Positions 27,420 through 38,500 of a DNA stretch of 64,000 nt are shown here, one piece after another. Position 1 is the first letter of the stretch. The number at the start of each line of letters is the position of its first letter. The stretch is taken from the NCBI RefSeq assembly GCF_041296385.1, contig NC_091014.1:6299578-6363577 (forward strand), given 5' to 3'. The position numbers and the translations under genes are program-made. The notes beneath the pieces are model-generated. The model was not told where the DNA came from, made no database searches, and saw only the letters and a list, made by a program, of their open reading frames with translations. This DNA is from Aphelocoma coerulescens. Its lineage: Eukaryota; Chordata; Aves; Passeriformes; Corvidae.

Positions 27420-27785
27420 ATGAGTCCTTCCATAATACTTCACTTTATCTCCTACTGCTGCCGCTTCTCCTTCTTTCTAAGTGCAGAAATGATCAAGAAC
27501 TTGCAACTGCGCGGAGCCGCCCAACAGAAGCCCATTGATTCCCTACCAAAGGGCTCTGTGTGAGCCATTCTGCTCCAGCCTGAAAAGAAAGCTTTGTTCC
27601 CTCAGCTGGTAGTGTCTTAAGATGCTGATCCTTGCCATATTTTTTGAAAACTGTAGCAGTTCATCAGACTGTTTGACACTTCCCGTTCAGCTGTGTACTC
27701 TGTAGCATACCCTGGTATTTGCTGCTGCTGCTCGTACATCAGCCTCACCAGCCTGAGACTGCTCTGGAGCAGCCCGGGCACCACG
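27420..27785 (+). other. Possible non-coding exon upstream of CELF2 exon 1A
   Basis: A long T-rich tract (about 27376-27415) ends in 'ggctgtag', a good 3' splice-site shape, at 27419. The 366 bp that follow are GC-richer than their surroundings and end in 'ccacg' followed by 'gtgagt' at 27786-27791, a good 5' splice site. There is no open frame through it, so any transcript use would be non-coding (5' UTR or lncRNA). This rests only on signal shape, and such pairs occur by chance. Confidence 0.2.
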
Positions 27786-29216
27786 GTGAGTTTTGCTGGG
27801 CAGAAGTCATTTGGAGGTGAACAGTAAAGGAGCTGAAATCTGGAGTGCTGGTGGCCATGCTTGAAATGGTAGTAATGGATTTAGTATTTGGGGCAGGAGG
27901 TATGGGATTTGTCATGTTGGTTGAGTATTTTCCTGGCCGCCTTCCATGACTGTTCAGATATTTTTAGCATGAAGTACAAGCTATGTTGTCCCAGCTGACC
28001 TTGGAGCATGACATTTTAACATGGAATTGGTTTGACTTGCTAATCATTAAAATGATTTATTATTTTTTATTGCAAGAGCAACTAGAATCCCGGTCATGTT
28101 TTGCAGATGAAAAGGGAAGCAAATTGAAACCTGTCTTCCCTTGACTTGCAGTCCTTCATGATACCCATGTTTCCCAAGCTGCCGTTTCTCTCTCTACACC
28201 ACTAAAAGTAGATTATGTCCTGGTTTGTTTTTTAATTTGTCTTTTAGTCATTTGACAAATATTATATCAGAGTGACTGAAACTAATCCCAAGGTTTCACA
28301 GTGCTCAATGAGAAGTGTAGAACAAAAGGATTGTTTCTGCTGCAAACAATTTATGACCTTAATAGAAGTTTACAGCTGCCATCAGAAAGGCAAGATCTTG
28401 CTACCAGTGTATTTATACTGGTGATTGCTCTCTCTTTGCCTTCATTCCCAGACTCAAGTTTAAAGATCAAGTCCCTAAATACCAACTTCTGTTAAGGAAT
28501 TAACAGCAGTAGCACTGCATCAGGATATGGTAGCAGTCTATTTTAAGGCAGTAGTATATAGCGCAGAAAAAGAGCATCAGACCAGCCACAGACATAGCCA
28601 AAAGTCCGTGAAAGTTGAATTCAAATTTTGAAGTCCAGATCAATTTTTAGCCTGACTGGACTTTTTGACAAGTTGTCAATTTTGGACAATTCGTGTTTAT
28701 TGAGTTTTGCATCTCCTTAAGTTAACCTGACCTGAGAGGAAATTACAGTCATTTTTAAGATGCATTTTACTGCCACAGTGGTGCAGAAAAGCTTTTGACT
28801 GAAAAGAGCATCAAGGACTTGTTGACTTTTTCAGTCTACTAAATAAGTGCCTCCTCAAGTATCTGATGTACATTTAAAAAAAAATTAAAATAATTTAAAA
28901 AATAAGCAAACCATTCTCCTTCCTCAAAAGTAGCTGCACAGTTTAAAGATTTACCCAGCAGAAGCTGAAACCAAGATGTGAAAAGAAGCCTCTCTTTGAC
29001 TACCTTGGCAACTGGGAAGACCACAACCTGCTCCTACAAATCACATGGCAGATCTCCCAAATAGGGCCAAAGAGGCTGTTTCCCTGAAATCTGTGTCACA
29101 CTATAGCTCCTTTCATACATAGGAAGTGAGTAAATCATTGAATAATGCAACATCCTTCCCCGTCTGCGAGAACTGTGCCAAAGCCAAGCATAAGGGTCTG
29201 GGTTAAAGCAAACTCA
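27786..29216. other. Non-coding sequence upstream of exon 1A
   Basis: No gene or repeat family recognised. AT-rich with a few longer A-runs near 28876. Confidence 0.5.
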
Positions 29217-29229
29217 GTTACTTGGTAAC
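29217..29229. promoter_or_regulatory. Candidate X-box-like palindrome
   Basis: GTTAC-TTG-GTAAC is a perfect 5+3+5 inverted repeat. It resembles an RFX X-box with one half-site mismatch and lies about 770 bp upstream of the exon 1A start codon. Its position near the promoter is suggestive only. Confidence 0.2.
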
Positions 29230-29652
29230 CGAGTTGTGTTTCGGAGGGGTTAAAATTGGAGGGATTTTTGACTTGTTTTCTGGGGGGGTTAAAATTGCCA
29301 AGGAAAACTGAAAACTTGAGGAGGATCCCCAGGTGCCTGCATTAATACTCCCCAGTCCCTCTGATGTGAGCTGGCAGGTCCCATAAAGCCACTCAGCCTT
29401 GAACAGGGAAAGGAAGGAGGGAGACAGCAAAAGCTCCAGCTGCGACTCCAGAGCCCCAGAAAGAGCCTCTAACCCAATTCCCTTAAAGTGCACAAGCCTC
29501 ACGAGCCACAGCATCTCTTTGCCACTGTATTCACTGAGTTCGCAGGGCAAACAAAAGATCCATACCAAGCATGCATCTTTCTAGAGGGGGAAAGCTTTTC
29601 CTCATTTGCCCATAGATTTCCCCCCCTTTTCTTTCAGTTTTATACATAGAGA

Positions 29653-29697
29653 TATGTATGTGCATATACATATATATACACACATACATACACATTA
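29653..29697 (+). repeat. Imperfect (TA/CA)n microsatellite
   Basis: Alternating purine-pyrimidine sequence with tatatata and cacatacatacaca units in the presumed exon 1A promoter region. A run of 17 T follows at 29737-29753. Confidence 0.8.
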
Positions 29698-29879
29698 TTA
29701 TTTTTGTTTTCATGGGGGAGGGGGGAATGTTGCTAATTTTTTTTTTTTTTTTTGGATGGTAATTAAGAGAGCTAACACCAGCTAGGCTAGAGTGAACGCA
29801 AACAAGACCCCTATAGGCAGCACAGTGCATTAATGTAAAATATGCCCAGACAACATAACTTGTCAGAGAGGATTATTTC

Positions 29880-29983
29880 TGCTTAGTGAATCTGCAGGGG
29901 CCCCTTTGCTCCACCACTCAGCGTCTGACTAGAGAGAGAAAGAGAGAAAGAGTAGCCATTAGTGAGTAGCTACTGTGGCATTG
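29880..29983 (+). promoter_or_regulatory. CELF2: Presumed 5' leader / proximal promoter of CELF2 exon 1A
   Basis: Sequence just before the exon 1A ATG. It contains a purine tract of GA and GAAA units at 29931-29952 and an in-frame TGA at 29963-29965, which rules out an ATG-initiated extension of the long form in this exon. The region is CpG-poor and shows no clear TATA box at a sensible spacing. The transcription start is not defined by anything I can see, so the left boundary is arbitrary. Confidence 0.4.
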
Positions 29984-30090
29984 ATGTTTGAGCGCACTTC
30001 TGAACTGGCTTTTGTTGAGAATATCGGTGCAGAAAGCATGCGCTGTCCCAAATCCGCTGTTACTATGAGAAATGAGGAGCTGCTTTTAAG
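29984..30090 (+). CDS. CELF2: CELF2 alternative first coding exon 1A (partial CDS)
   Basis: Encodes 35 residues plus two bases: MFERTSELAFVENI at the start and MRCPKSAVTMRNEELLL at the end. This is the alternative N-terminus of CELF2 (CUGBP2/ETR-3), a nuclear and cytoplasmic RNA-binding protein with three RRMs. It binds GU-rich RNA to control splicing, stability and translation. The RRMs are encoded downstream, outside the window. The exon ends 'ttaag' and is followed by GTATGT, a 5' splice site. The leftover AG completes Ser in the known junction ...LLL-SNGTANKM. Two in-frame ATGs exist. The one at 29984 has weak context (T at -3, T at +4); the one at 30038 has A at -3 and starts the shorter known form. 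Relative to the mammalian form as I recall it, residues 15-16 read GA instead of CV. Identity is near certain; which ATG is used is inference. Confidence 0.95.
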
Positions 30091-30096
30091 GTATGT
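30091..30096 (+). other. CELF2: 5' splice site of CELF2 exon 1A
   Basis: AAG|GTATGT. Cuts after the second base of a codon, the same phase as exon 1B, so both exons can join the same acceptor. Confidence 0.9.
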
Positions 30097-33000
30097 TGTC
30101 TCCTTTGTTTTAACGCGTGCATTCGAGTTGCCTGGGCCCGCTGCAACTATAACCGTGCTGTGTATTAAGTAGTTTCCCTATTTAAAGGAAAAGACAGGCA
30201 TTGCTGGGTGCAAGTAGCATTTTTCACTAGTTCAGGTCGCACATTTCATGTATAATGACAAATGTACGGAGAGGGCAAGGAGGGGAAAAATAAATATATT
30301 TATCTTTTCTCTTTTTGTTGTTGTTTCTCCCCTTAAAAGAGAGCTGGTATTTCTTTTATCACCTCCTTTGCAATATTTCTGCCTGCTTCATTATTATGCA
30401 CTGGGCATGGAATAAGCATGGAAAAAGCTCAGGGAGACTCCATATTAGAGCTAGTGCCCTAAATACCACTTTAATTTTCACTTAGCCTATGTAAATAGTT
30501 ACTAATGCTTTACCTCGTCTCTACCGCTTGAAGATGTTTTAAAAATACCTAAATACTCCTATAATGTGGGATTACACATCTATTTGCTAATAATGCTCCC
30601 AGGTTTAGCGGGGGGCCAGCATCGACTACTCTTTTCAGAGGCACACAACACGCAGACACGCACACGCACACACACACACACAGAATTACGCTGGAATTGG
30701 CACCCCGCTTTGAAAAATGTAGTCTTTTGTTTATTTGCTAGCAGACATTGTAGCATTGAATACATCTTTTGGTCTGACAATGGGACAGCTGAACAATGGT
30801 GTTGTCAAACTAGCTTAATGTGTGTCTGGCGATGGGGTGGTTTGGGTTGTTTCGGGGGATTTTCCTTTCCTTTTCTCAGCCCCTTTTTCATTTCCCTTAA
30901 TGTTTTTGTGTGTACAGTAGAATATAAAGTGTGTTGCCTGTTTTGTGGTGGTTGTTTCAGTTGATATCTGCTGCTAATAGTGCAGGGAGGGGGAGGTTTG
31001 CATCTTACAATTATGGCTATTGCATTAAGTTGCAGATTTATTACTAATCTCTCCTTTAACTGTGGTGAGAAAACTTATTGATTCTGAAAGCTTACAATAC
31101 TGCTGTCAATCTGGCAAATACATACTTGCCAAATGTGCCCTTGCTTGATTTTATGCCCGATCGTATCAACTTTAAGTGCTGTTTTGAAGATACTGTTTCG
31201 AATTCTGTTTAGGTAATGAAAATGCAATAAAAATGATAAATCAGATCTCAAAGCCCATGCTACTTTCCATTTTTATAATCCAGCTATTAGCATATGTTAG
31301 AATTTTTAAGGTCACACAGAATAATTTACCTGAATGATTCCTACCCCCAAATCAAACAAATTATTCATATGACATTTCTTAAATTATCTTTCTGTTTAGA
31401 GAACCATAGTTTAGCACTAAAACAGTTAAGAGTTTTGGGTTTGAATTTGGCAAAATGCTCGTGAACCTTATACATTGAGAGAAGAAATTGTTACAAAGCT
31501 TTTGAAAAATTTTGAGTTACTACTTGGACAGCAGCTTGTGTCTTAAATAAAATGAATTGTCATCACTCTGTGGAGTTTCTTAAACTGTTTAAAGTCTTCA
31601 AATACTTTACATGTTAAGCAAATGTACTGCTTTTAGTAATAAGTTTAATGATTTTGTGAGAGAAAAGATATATTTATCAGTGGCTTCTGGTTTTTGCTTT
31701 GATCAATTAATAGTAGAGATTTTGTGTTTTTTTAAAAACTGGACTCTAGAGCATGATTTATATGGGTTGAGGGGTCTCTTGGACCCCTTACTTAAACCAA
31801 AAAGACATTAAGGATATATCGGTAGCTGTCAGAGCCCTCTAAAGCATGTATTTCAGCACAAAAATGTTTTGTGGGGAGACGAAATACTTCTATGCTGTTT
31901 TGCTTTTTTTTTTTTGTCATTGTATCTTCTTCCCTTGAGTCTTGAGATGGTGTAAATCAATAGCAAAGAGTTTATGTGAACAAAAAGGTAATATCACATA
32001 AAATACTTGAGAAGCCAAGAGGTTATGGATTATCAGGTAGTACTTGCATGCTGTGTGTTGTACATAAACATGAAGAAAGCAAGGATGGTGTTTAATATAA
32101 TGGGACCATGACATAATTCACTTCCTTGGGAGAACTTCTTTTGAGACAAACATTAACTCATTCATAACTGCTCTGCTCCACCAGAACTGGAGGGGGGAAA
32201 CAGTGGCATATTTTTACAAAGTTATTTTTTTATCATGTCATGTTGCAGCAGCCTGAGCTTTCTAGCAGCTACTGCCCTTTGTGAGTGACAATAAAGTGAA
32301 TCCCTCACTCTCAGTTACGGGGAAATGCCCCTTTAGTGATGGCCCAGAGAAGCATGAATGCCACATCTGTAGCAGCCACCAACAGACACCTGGGCAGCAA
32401 AACCAACCACCACTTTTAAGGACTATTCAATACTAAAATTGTTCCTTAAGCACTCTGCTCACAGGTGAGTTCCTACCAAACTTGCCGTAGTTTCTATGTT
32501 TTCAGATAAAATGTTGCGTAAAATACATATACTATGATTTTTTTGTCTTGGATTGAAAATTACTTTGTTCTTTTCTAAGGGTATTTTCTGACATTGCATT
32601 CACATCAAAGACTGATTTCTGAATTAGTTTGTGTGAATCTTGCTAAAAAAAAAAAAAACCCTCTATGCATATTTACTGAAATATTGCTTTTTGAGCCATA
32701 AAAATTATTATTAACATCAAAGGTGAAGCAAAGCAGTAACACAAGTAATTTCTTAGCTTGTTTAACAAAAGTATTGGCTTTTGAAAGACTGTGTAGGTTT
32801 AGAGATCTTATGCCTGAACATCGGAGGTGTCCTCAGTGCTGCCTGTTTTGAATCTCACCCATTCACAAAGCAATGTGGTGCCTCGCAGTTGTCAAACTTG
32901 GCAACATCTGTTTCCACAACAGAGCTAAGAGAGGTAATTCAGGCTCTACATGAGTTGTTATTTGTTCTTGCAATGACCAGGTGTGATGTCAAAACGAACA

Positions 33001-33239
33001 CCCTCAGTCCTACCTGTTAGAGAAACAGCAAGATAAGTCTTAGCCTGGGACCTGGCTTTCCATGCTTCCATAGGGAAATGGAATTGAATTATATTCATTT
33101 ATTAGCCTGGAGTCTTTGTGTGTATTTCTTTATTTATTTACTTACTTTAATATTCATGAACCACAATCATCAACATGCTAATATTTTCTTTGTTAAAACA
33201 GAATGAGACTGACGTGTTTCTGTTATCAAATTTAAGTAT
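30097..33239 (+). other. CELF2: CELF2 intron sequence after exon 1A
   Basis: AT-rich intron without a recognised exon. Contains a CA-rich microsatellite at 30641-30682. No repeat family was recognised until the CR1 copy at 33240. Confidence 0.7.
30641..30682 (+). repeat. (CA)n-rich microsatellite
   Basis: CA repeats with CG and CAGA interruptions. On the minus strand they read as GT repeats. They lie 550 bp inside the first intron. Confidence 0.85.
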
Positions 33240-33917
33240 GAAGGGATTGAGACCCGCCCTGCAGATAAAGACTTGGGGGTGAAAAGCTGGATGTGAGGTG
33301 GCAATGTGCACTCACAGCCCAGGAAGCCAATTGTATTCTGGGCTGCATCAGGAGAAGGGTGGCCAGCAGGTCAAGGGAGGTCAACCACGCCCTCATGAGA
33401 TTCCACCTGTGGTACTTTTTCCACATGTGGAGTCCTCAACAAGTCTTCAACATGGAACTGTTGGATTGGATCCAGAGGAAAAATGGTCCACAAAAATGGT
33501 CAGTCTGGAACACATCCCCTAAAGAGACAGGCTGAAAGACTTGGGGTTGTCCAGCCTGGAGAAGTGAAGGATCCAGGGAGATGTTAGAGCAGCCTCTCAG
33601 TACCTGAAGGGGGCTTATAGGAAAGTTTTAGCAGGGCCTGTGGCAATGGGACACGGGATTGGAGCTTTAAACTAGAACAGGGTTGATTCAGACTAAATAT
33701 AAGGAGGAAATTTTTCACAATGAGGCTGGTGAATCACTGGAACAGGTTGCACAGAGAGGTGGTGGCTGCCCCATCCCCGGGAACATTCAGTCAAGCTGGA
33801 CACGGCTCTGAGCAACCTGATCTACTTCAAGCTGTCTCTGTTCATGGCATGGGGGTTGGAACTAGATGACCTTTAAAGGTCCCTTTCAACCCAAACCATT
33901 CTATGATTCTATTCTAT
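33240..33917 (+). mobile_element. CR1 LINE, 5'-truncated, sense, inside CELF2 intron
   Basis: About 680 bp in sense orientation, covering the decayed C-terminus of ORF2 and the 3' UTR. Segments include 'gtgcactcacagcccaggaa', 'gggctgcatcaggagaaggg', 'tccagcctggagaag', 'tacctgaagggggcttatag' and 'gatgacctttaaaggtccct'. It closes with 'ccattctatgattctattct', the CR1 terminal repeat. Stops and indels break the frame. No target-site duplication is evident, as usual for CR1. Confidence 0.95.
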
Positions 33918-34898
33918 ATAAGATTGCAAACTATACCTTTGGGGCTGAAAAACAAAGCGAGTGTTCAATTAATATTCATATCTAGAAGTTTTACTGCAAA
34001 TGTAGATTGTGCTTGAATACTTAAGAAGTCATTCAGGAGTGAATCAATACTAATTATTGTAATCAGGAGGGTTAATTAGCTGAAGATGCTGCTGATGGAA
34101 AGTTCACTGCTTACAGCCCTGAAAACACCTAAGTTGATGAAATCTGAAAGCAAGATGTCTAAGAGGACTTTGTGTGGAGAGAAACGTTTGGCTTTCCTTT
34201 GGCATTTCAAGAGCCAGTCATTTCAAAGGGGAAACATAGCTTGTACTTTGTATTTTGCATGATATTAATTCAGAGGGTATTAGAAGATGCAACTAAATCT
34301 GTCATGAAGATATTTTGTGGTAGTCTCTCAATAAATGCAAGTACAATTTTGGATAACCTGTACTGTCTCTGCTGCATTCATTTGTAGATTACCATAAATT
34401 AATATGGATAATCTTATGCATTTGAAATCTGGTTCCAGCACTGTTATTTGGATCAGTTGGGGGGTTTTTTCTCCATTTTTGTCCAGGCACAGGCACTTTA
34501 CATGGTACATGTACATAAATTACACGTGCTCTGTTTCTAATACACACATATATCTGTGTGCACGCATACACGTGTGCACTTAAATTTAAACATTTTTCAT
34601 TGAGGGTGTGTATTTCTATAATCCTGTGCCCTCAAAACTCCCACTCGGTTTCCATCTGCAAAACAGTATTCAACTACATATGATTCAGAGGACAGTTACT
34701 GAAGAAGTAGTTCAGGAAATTTAAGTGAGATGATAAGGAATAAAGACTGAAAAGAAATGACTGAAGAAAATCTTTTTCTCTTCCCTCAATTAGAGCAGTT
34801 GTGTTTCTTAAAGTGAGCATTACTGAATTAAAAAAAAAATCCAGCTGTACAAAATCTTTCTCACAAGTGACTTGCAAAAAGATTTTATATTTAATGCT

Positions 34899-34956
34899 GG
34901 GTGTTTGGGTTTTGCTTTGTTTTTTTGTTGTTGTTAGGTTTTGGGGTTTTTTTTTT
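34899..34956 (+). repeat. G/T-rich low-complexity tract
   Basis: About 58 bp, nearly all G and T, including 'ttgttgttgtta' and runs of GGG and GGGG. In the pre-mRNA this is a UGUU-rich stretch. Confidence 0.7.
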
Positions 34957-35494
34957 CCTTTTCCCCTAGTTCTATCTATTAAGATTATAACCAAGACAAA
35001 CGTCTGGATGTTAATTCAAGAAAAAAAAACAAACCTACAGAACCGCCCATCTCAGTCACACACACACATAACCCCCCCAAGTCAAGGGATGCTTTCAGAG
35101 GAGAGAAATGCTATTTCAAAACACATCCCTCTTTCTTTTCTAATGACATTAGAGATTATCACGTGCAGGTGCTATTTATCTTTGCAACTGCTTTCCTATG
35201 ACTGTTTTACTGCTTCCAACACATTTACTTGTATGTCAGCCATAGAAAAGGTAACTGAAAATGGCAGCTGTTGAGAAAGCATGTCGCCATGCCTGGAATG
35301 ACATGCATTATCGGGGCAGCAGGAGTTGCTGGCTCTACAGCCCATTTCTACTTGACCTGCGGAATGATTGGCTGCCTGGGATGGTGATGAATCACTGGAG
35401 TTTATGAAACAAGACTGCTGGCATCCTCACAGAGGAAATAAAAACGGGATTTTTTGTTTTTTCCCCCTCTAAGAGTCTTGCTGTGGTAAAAATC

Positions 35495-35513
35495 TTTTTT
35501 TTTTTTTTTTTTT
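35495..35513 (+). repeat. Run of 19 T
   Basis: Plain homopolymer in the intron; no tail-bearing element was recognised next to it. Confidence 0.85.
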
Positions 35514-38500
35514 AATGTTTTGTTTTGCTTCTTGCTTCTGTGTTATTTCACCCTGCAGCAGAAGTAAATGTGTCAATTAAAGCCGCTTTAGTAGTGTTCT
35601 TGGCAAGTTAATGATGCACTGAAGGTTAACTATCTTTATTGGATGGAAGTGGGCAGGAATTCTCCCAAATTTTGTGTAAATCTTGATCTGGACTCTAATT
35701 TTCTCATCTCTCACTCCAGTCTTTAGACTGAGATAGCATAACTAGTAATCAGCTCAAGCGGGATGTAAGAAAGGATTTCAGCTGTTCTCACGCACAACTT
35801 TATTTTCTCTGATAGTGTAAGGATCAGTGACCATTCTGTGGGCTAATATCAATCAGATCCATCTTCAGCATTTCTAAACTAATGACTAAAATGACATTTC
35901 CGGAAAGCACCGACTTCCAGATTTGCACTCACTTTCTAGGTGGTTTGTGAAATTATATTGTGCATTAAACCCACATTACTGGATTAGGCTGTTATGAGCC
36001 TGTGCTTGTAGGAAAGGACCATGGGGCTGTAAATCTGCCAGTGCACTGACAAGGCTGACACAGCGTGGATCACAAGCTGCCCTGTAAAATGCAGCCAAGT
36101 AAAAATCATCCTTCTATTTCATTTAAAACACCCAAAATTTTGTTTGGGGGTGGGGGATGGAGACAACTACTTGCTTGTCTCTCCCTGTAACATACTCAGT
36201 GTGCTGATGTGTTACCCTGCATCCATTATTTGGGTTAAAACAACATATTTTTAAGTTAACTCTCTCTGATTCAAAGGAATAAGATTACCAATAAAATTGC
36301 TCAGGAAGTTTTAAATACAGCACTTATATGAATATAACACTTTTTGCCATTACATGAGAGAGGGTTTTTCTCAACTCTGATGCTTTGCTGCCCAAGCTTT
36401 TTCTCCACTAGTTTTGAAAAGCAATTTGCATGCTCACATCAGCTATTAGACTTTTCCACCTTCCTCCGAATAATTCAGCTGCTGCTGGACACTGCAGAGG
36501 CTGCAACACTATTGATATTTAAGGCACAGCCTTCCAATGTCCCTTGTGAAAGAGAGGAGGGCAAACTTTAACCAGCGAGAAGGGCAGCACAGGGAACTGT
36601 TGCTTGTGCCCTTCGGTGTGTGAGGGGTAAATGCTGTCCTTGCTCCTGAGTTCCCATGGCAGCAAATCAGCAGGTCAGCCTCAAGAGCAGCCTTTGAGGA
36701 TGCCAGACAACAGTCTGTCACCAGAAGGAAGAGAGAGCAGAGAGTTTGAGGAAGGGGGAAAAAATTCTGGAAAATCAGAGAGAGGATAGGGGAAATTACA
36801 AATAGAGGAGTGAAAAGTAAGGGTATTCAAACACAGATCATCTGGAAATTGAGCCTTGCACGAGTAGATACCTGTGGATGATAGCATAGCTGTGCTACAG
36901 AGCGAATTTAAAATTCAAATCCTGCACCTGCCCTCCCTAGAAGCTGCAGGTCAGCATCTGAGGTGTTGAGGGCCTCTAGAGAAGAAACAGAGAATTATCA
37001 GAAAACTTAAAATTTTAGAGACTCTAAATTCAACAGTACAACCTCTTGATTTCATTTTCCTCCTGCCTAAAAAAGATCTATCTTCTGCTAAACTGTGAGG
37101 AAGAAGCTCACTCTGAAGCTTGAGAATTTGCCTGCATCATTTCAGCCCACATTTAATTTTAATGAGAGAGTTATATAACCCCCTTTAAAAATAACAAAAC
37201 ACTAACAGAACTGCATTGGCAACACCAGGTGTTCTGCAGTGCTGCTCCAATGAATCATATGGAGATTTGTCTGTGCACGGCTGATGAACATACATTAAAC
37301 TCAGTTAACCCCCACCCCTGAATAAAGCAATCCAAAGTGACAAAAATTTTTCCTAAAGAGCCCTTCTAACAAAACAATGCCAAATTAGATGCCTGTCCCA
37401 GGAACTTCATGGTTCCAGCATTTTCCCCTTACAAAGTTTTTGGATCAAGGGGTTGAGTTTTTCTTTAGAAGCTGCAGATGAATTATTGTGATCTTTCAAA
37501 GTGAAACATTTTATGTTAAACACTAAGTTGGGTTAAATGTTTTGGTTCAGAAAACAAAATCAGTGTTCCTGCTTGTTGTACTGAGCCCCAAATCCCTGAA
37601 ATTGTTAAGAACACCACATTTAACAGGTATCTCTGGGAGAAATAAACATGTGACTTCATCAATGTTCCTTTCAGACATTTGTGGAAAAACTGAATCAGTG
37701 ACTTGAGCTTGTTAAACATCTAGGTTCAGATTCCATTCTTGAGTCCAGGAAGTCCCTCAGCCACCAGTTGCTGGAAGGTGTGAAGGATCACAGTGCACTT
37801 GCCATACTCATGCTCTTTCTCTTTCCACCCATTATCAGAGGCAGAGTCATGGACTAGGTGGACCTTTTGATCTGGCTTATGTGGCAGTTCTTACACTGTT
37901 CATTTAAGGGGGAAAAACCCCAAACTAGCAAAACCAGGCATGGTGCAATTTTCTGCACATCCAAATACCTTACAATTACTGCAGGAGCCTTCTCGTTATG
38001 TCCTTCATGTCTGATATTTAATGGTTTCTGTCTGGGAAACAAAGATAGCTACTTTGCATATTTTCAAGGCGATTGTTGTTTTTGAGGATTGACATGTAAG
38101 CTAGGCACTTCATGAACAAATTAAAAAAGAAGTCCTGTGAAATTTCCTACCTTAAAGATGCCACAATTTGAGTTTAAAGGTGAAATCCAATCAGTTGCAG
38201 TACAAAAGAGAGAAAAACGTGGTAGAAGTGAATGAGAAGGGAGGAAGAAGGTTAAGCTCATAAGGATCCTGCTGCTAGAAATGGAGTGCAATAGGTTAAT
38301 GCAGATATTGTAATAAACCCCTCAGATGTCTTTACATTTTGTTTTTAAAAATAAGTCTCCTTTCGGCTTCTTGTCTCTTTTGATGTCCCTTACCCACATT
38401 TTTTCTTTGCTGATGCCACATTAGAACTTCACACTTACCTTTGCCCGTGGCTTTTGGAGTTGGAGATACCCTCCAGCATCACCTCCTGATCCAGGCCATC

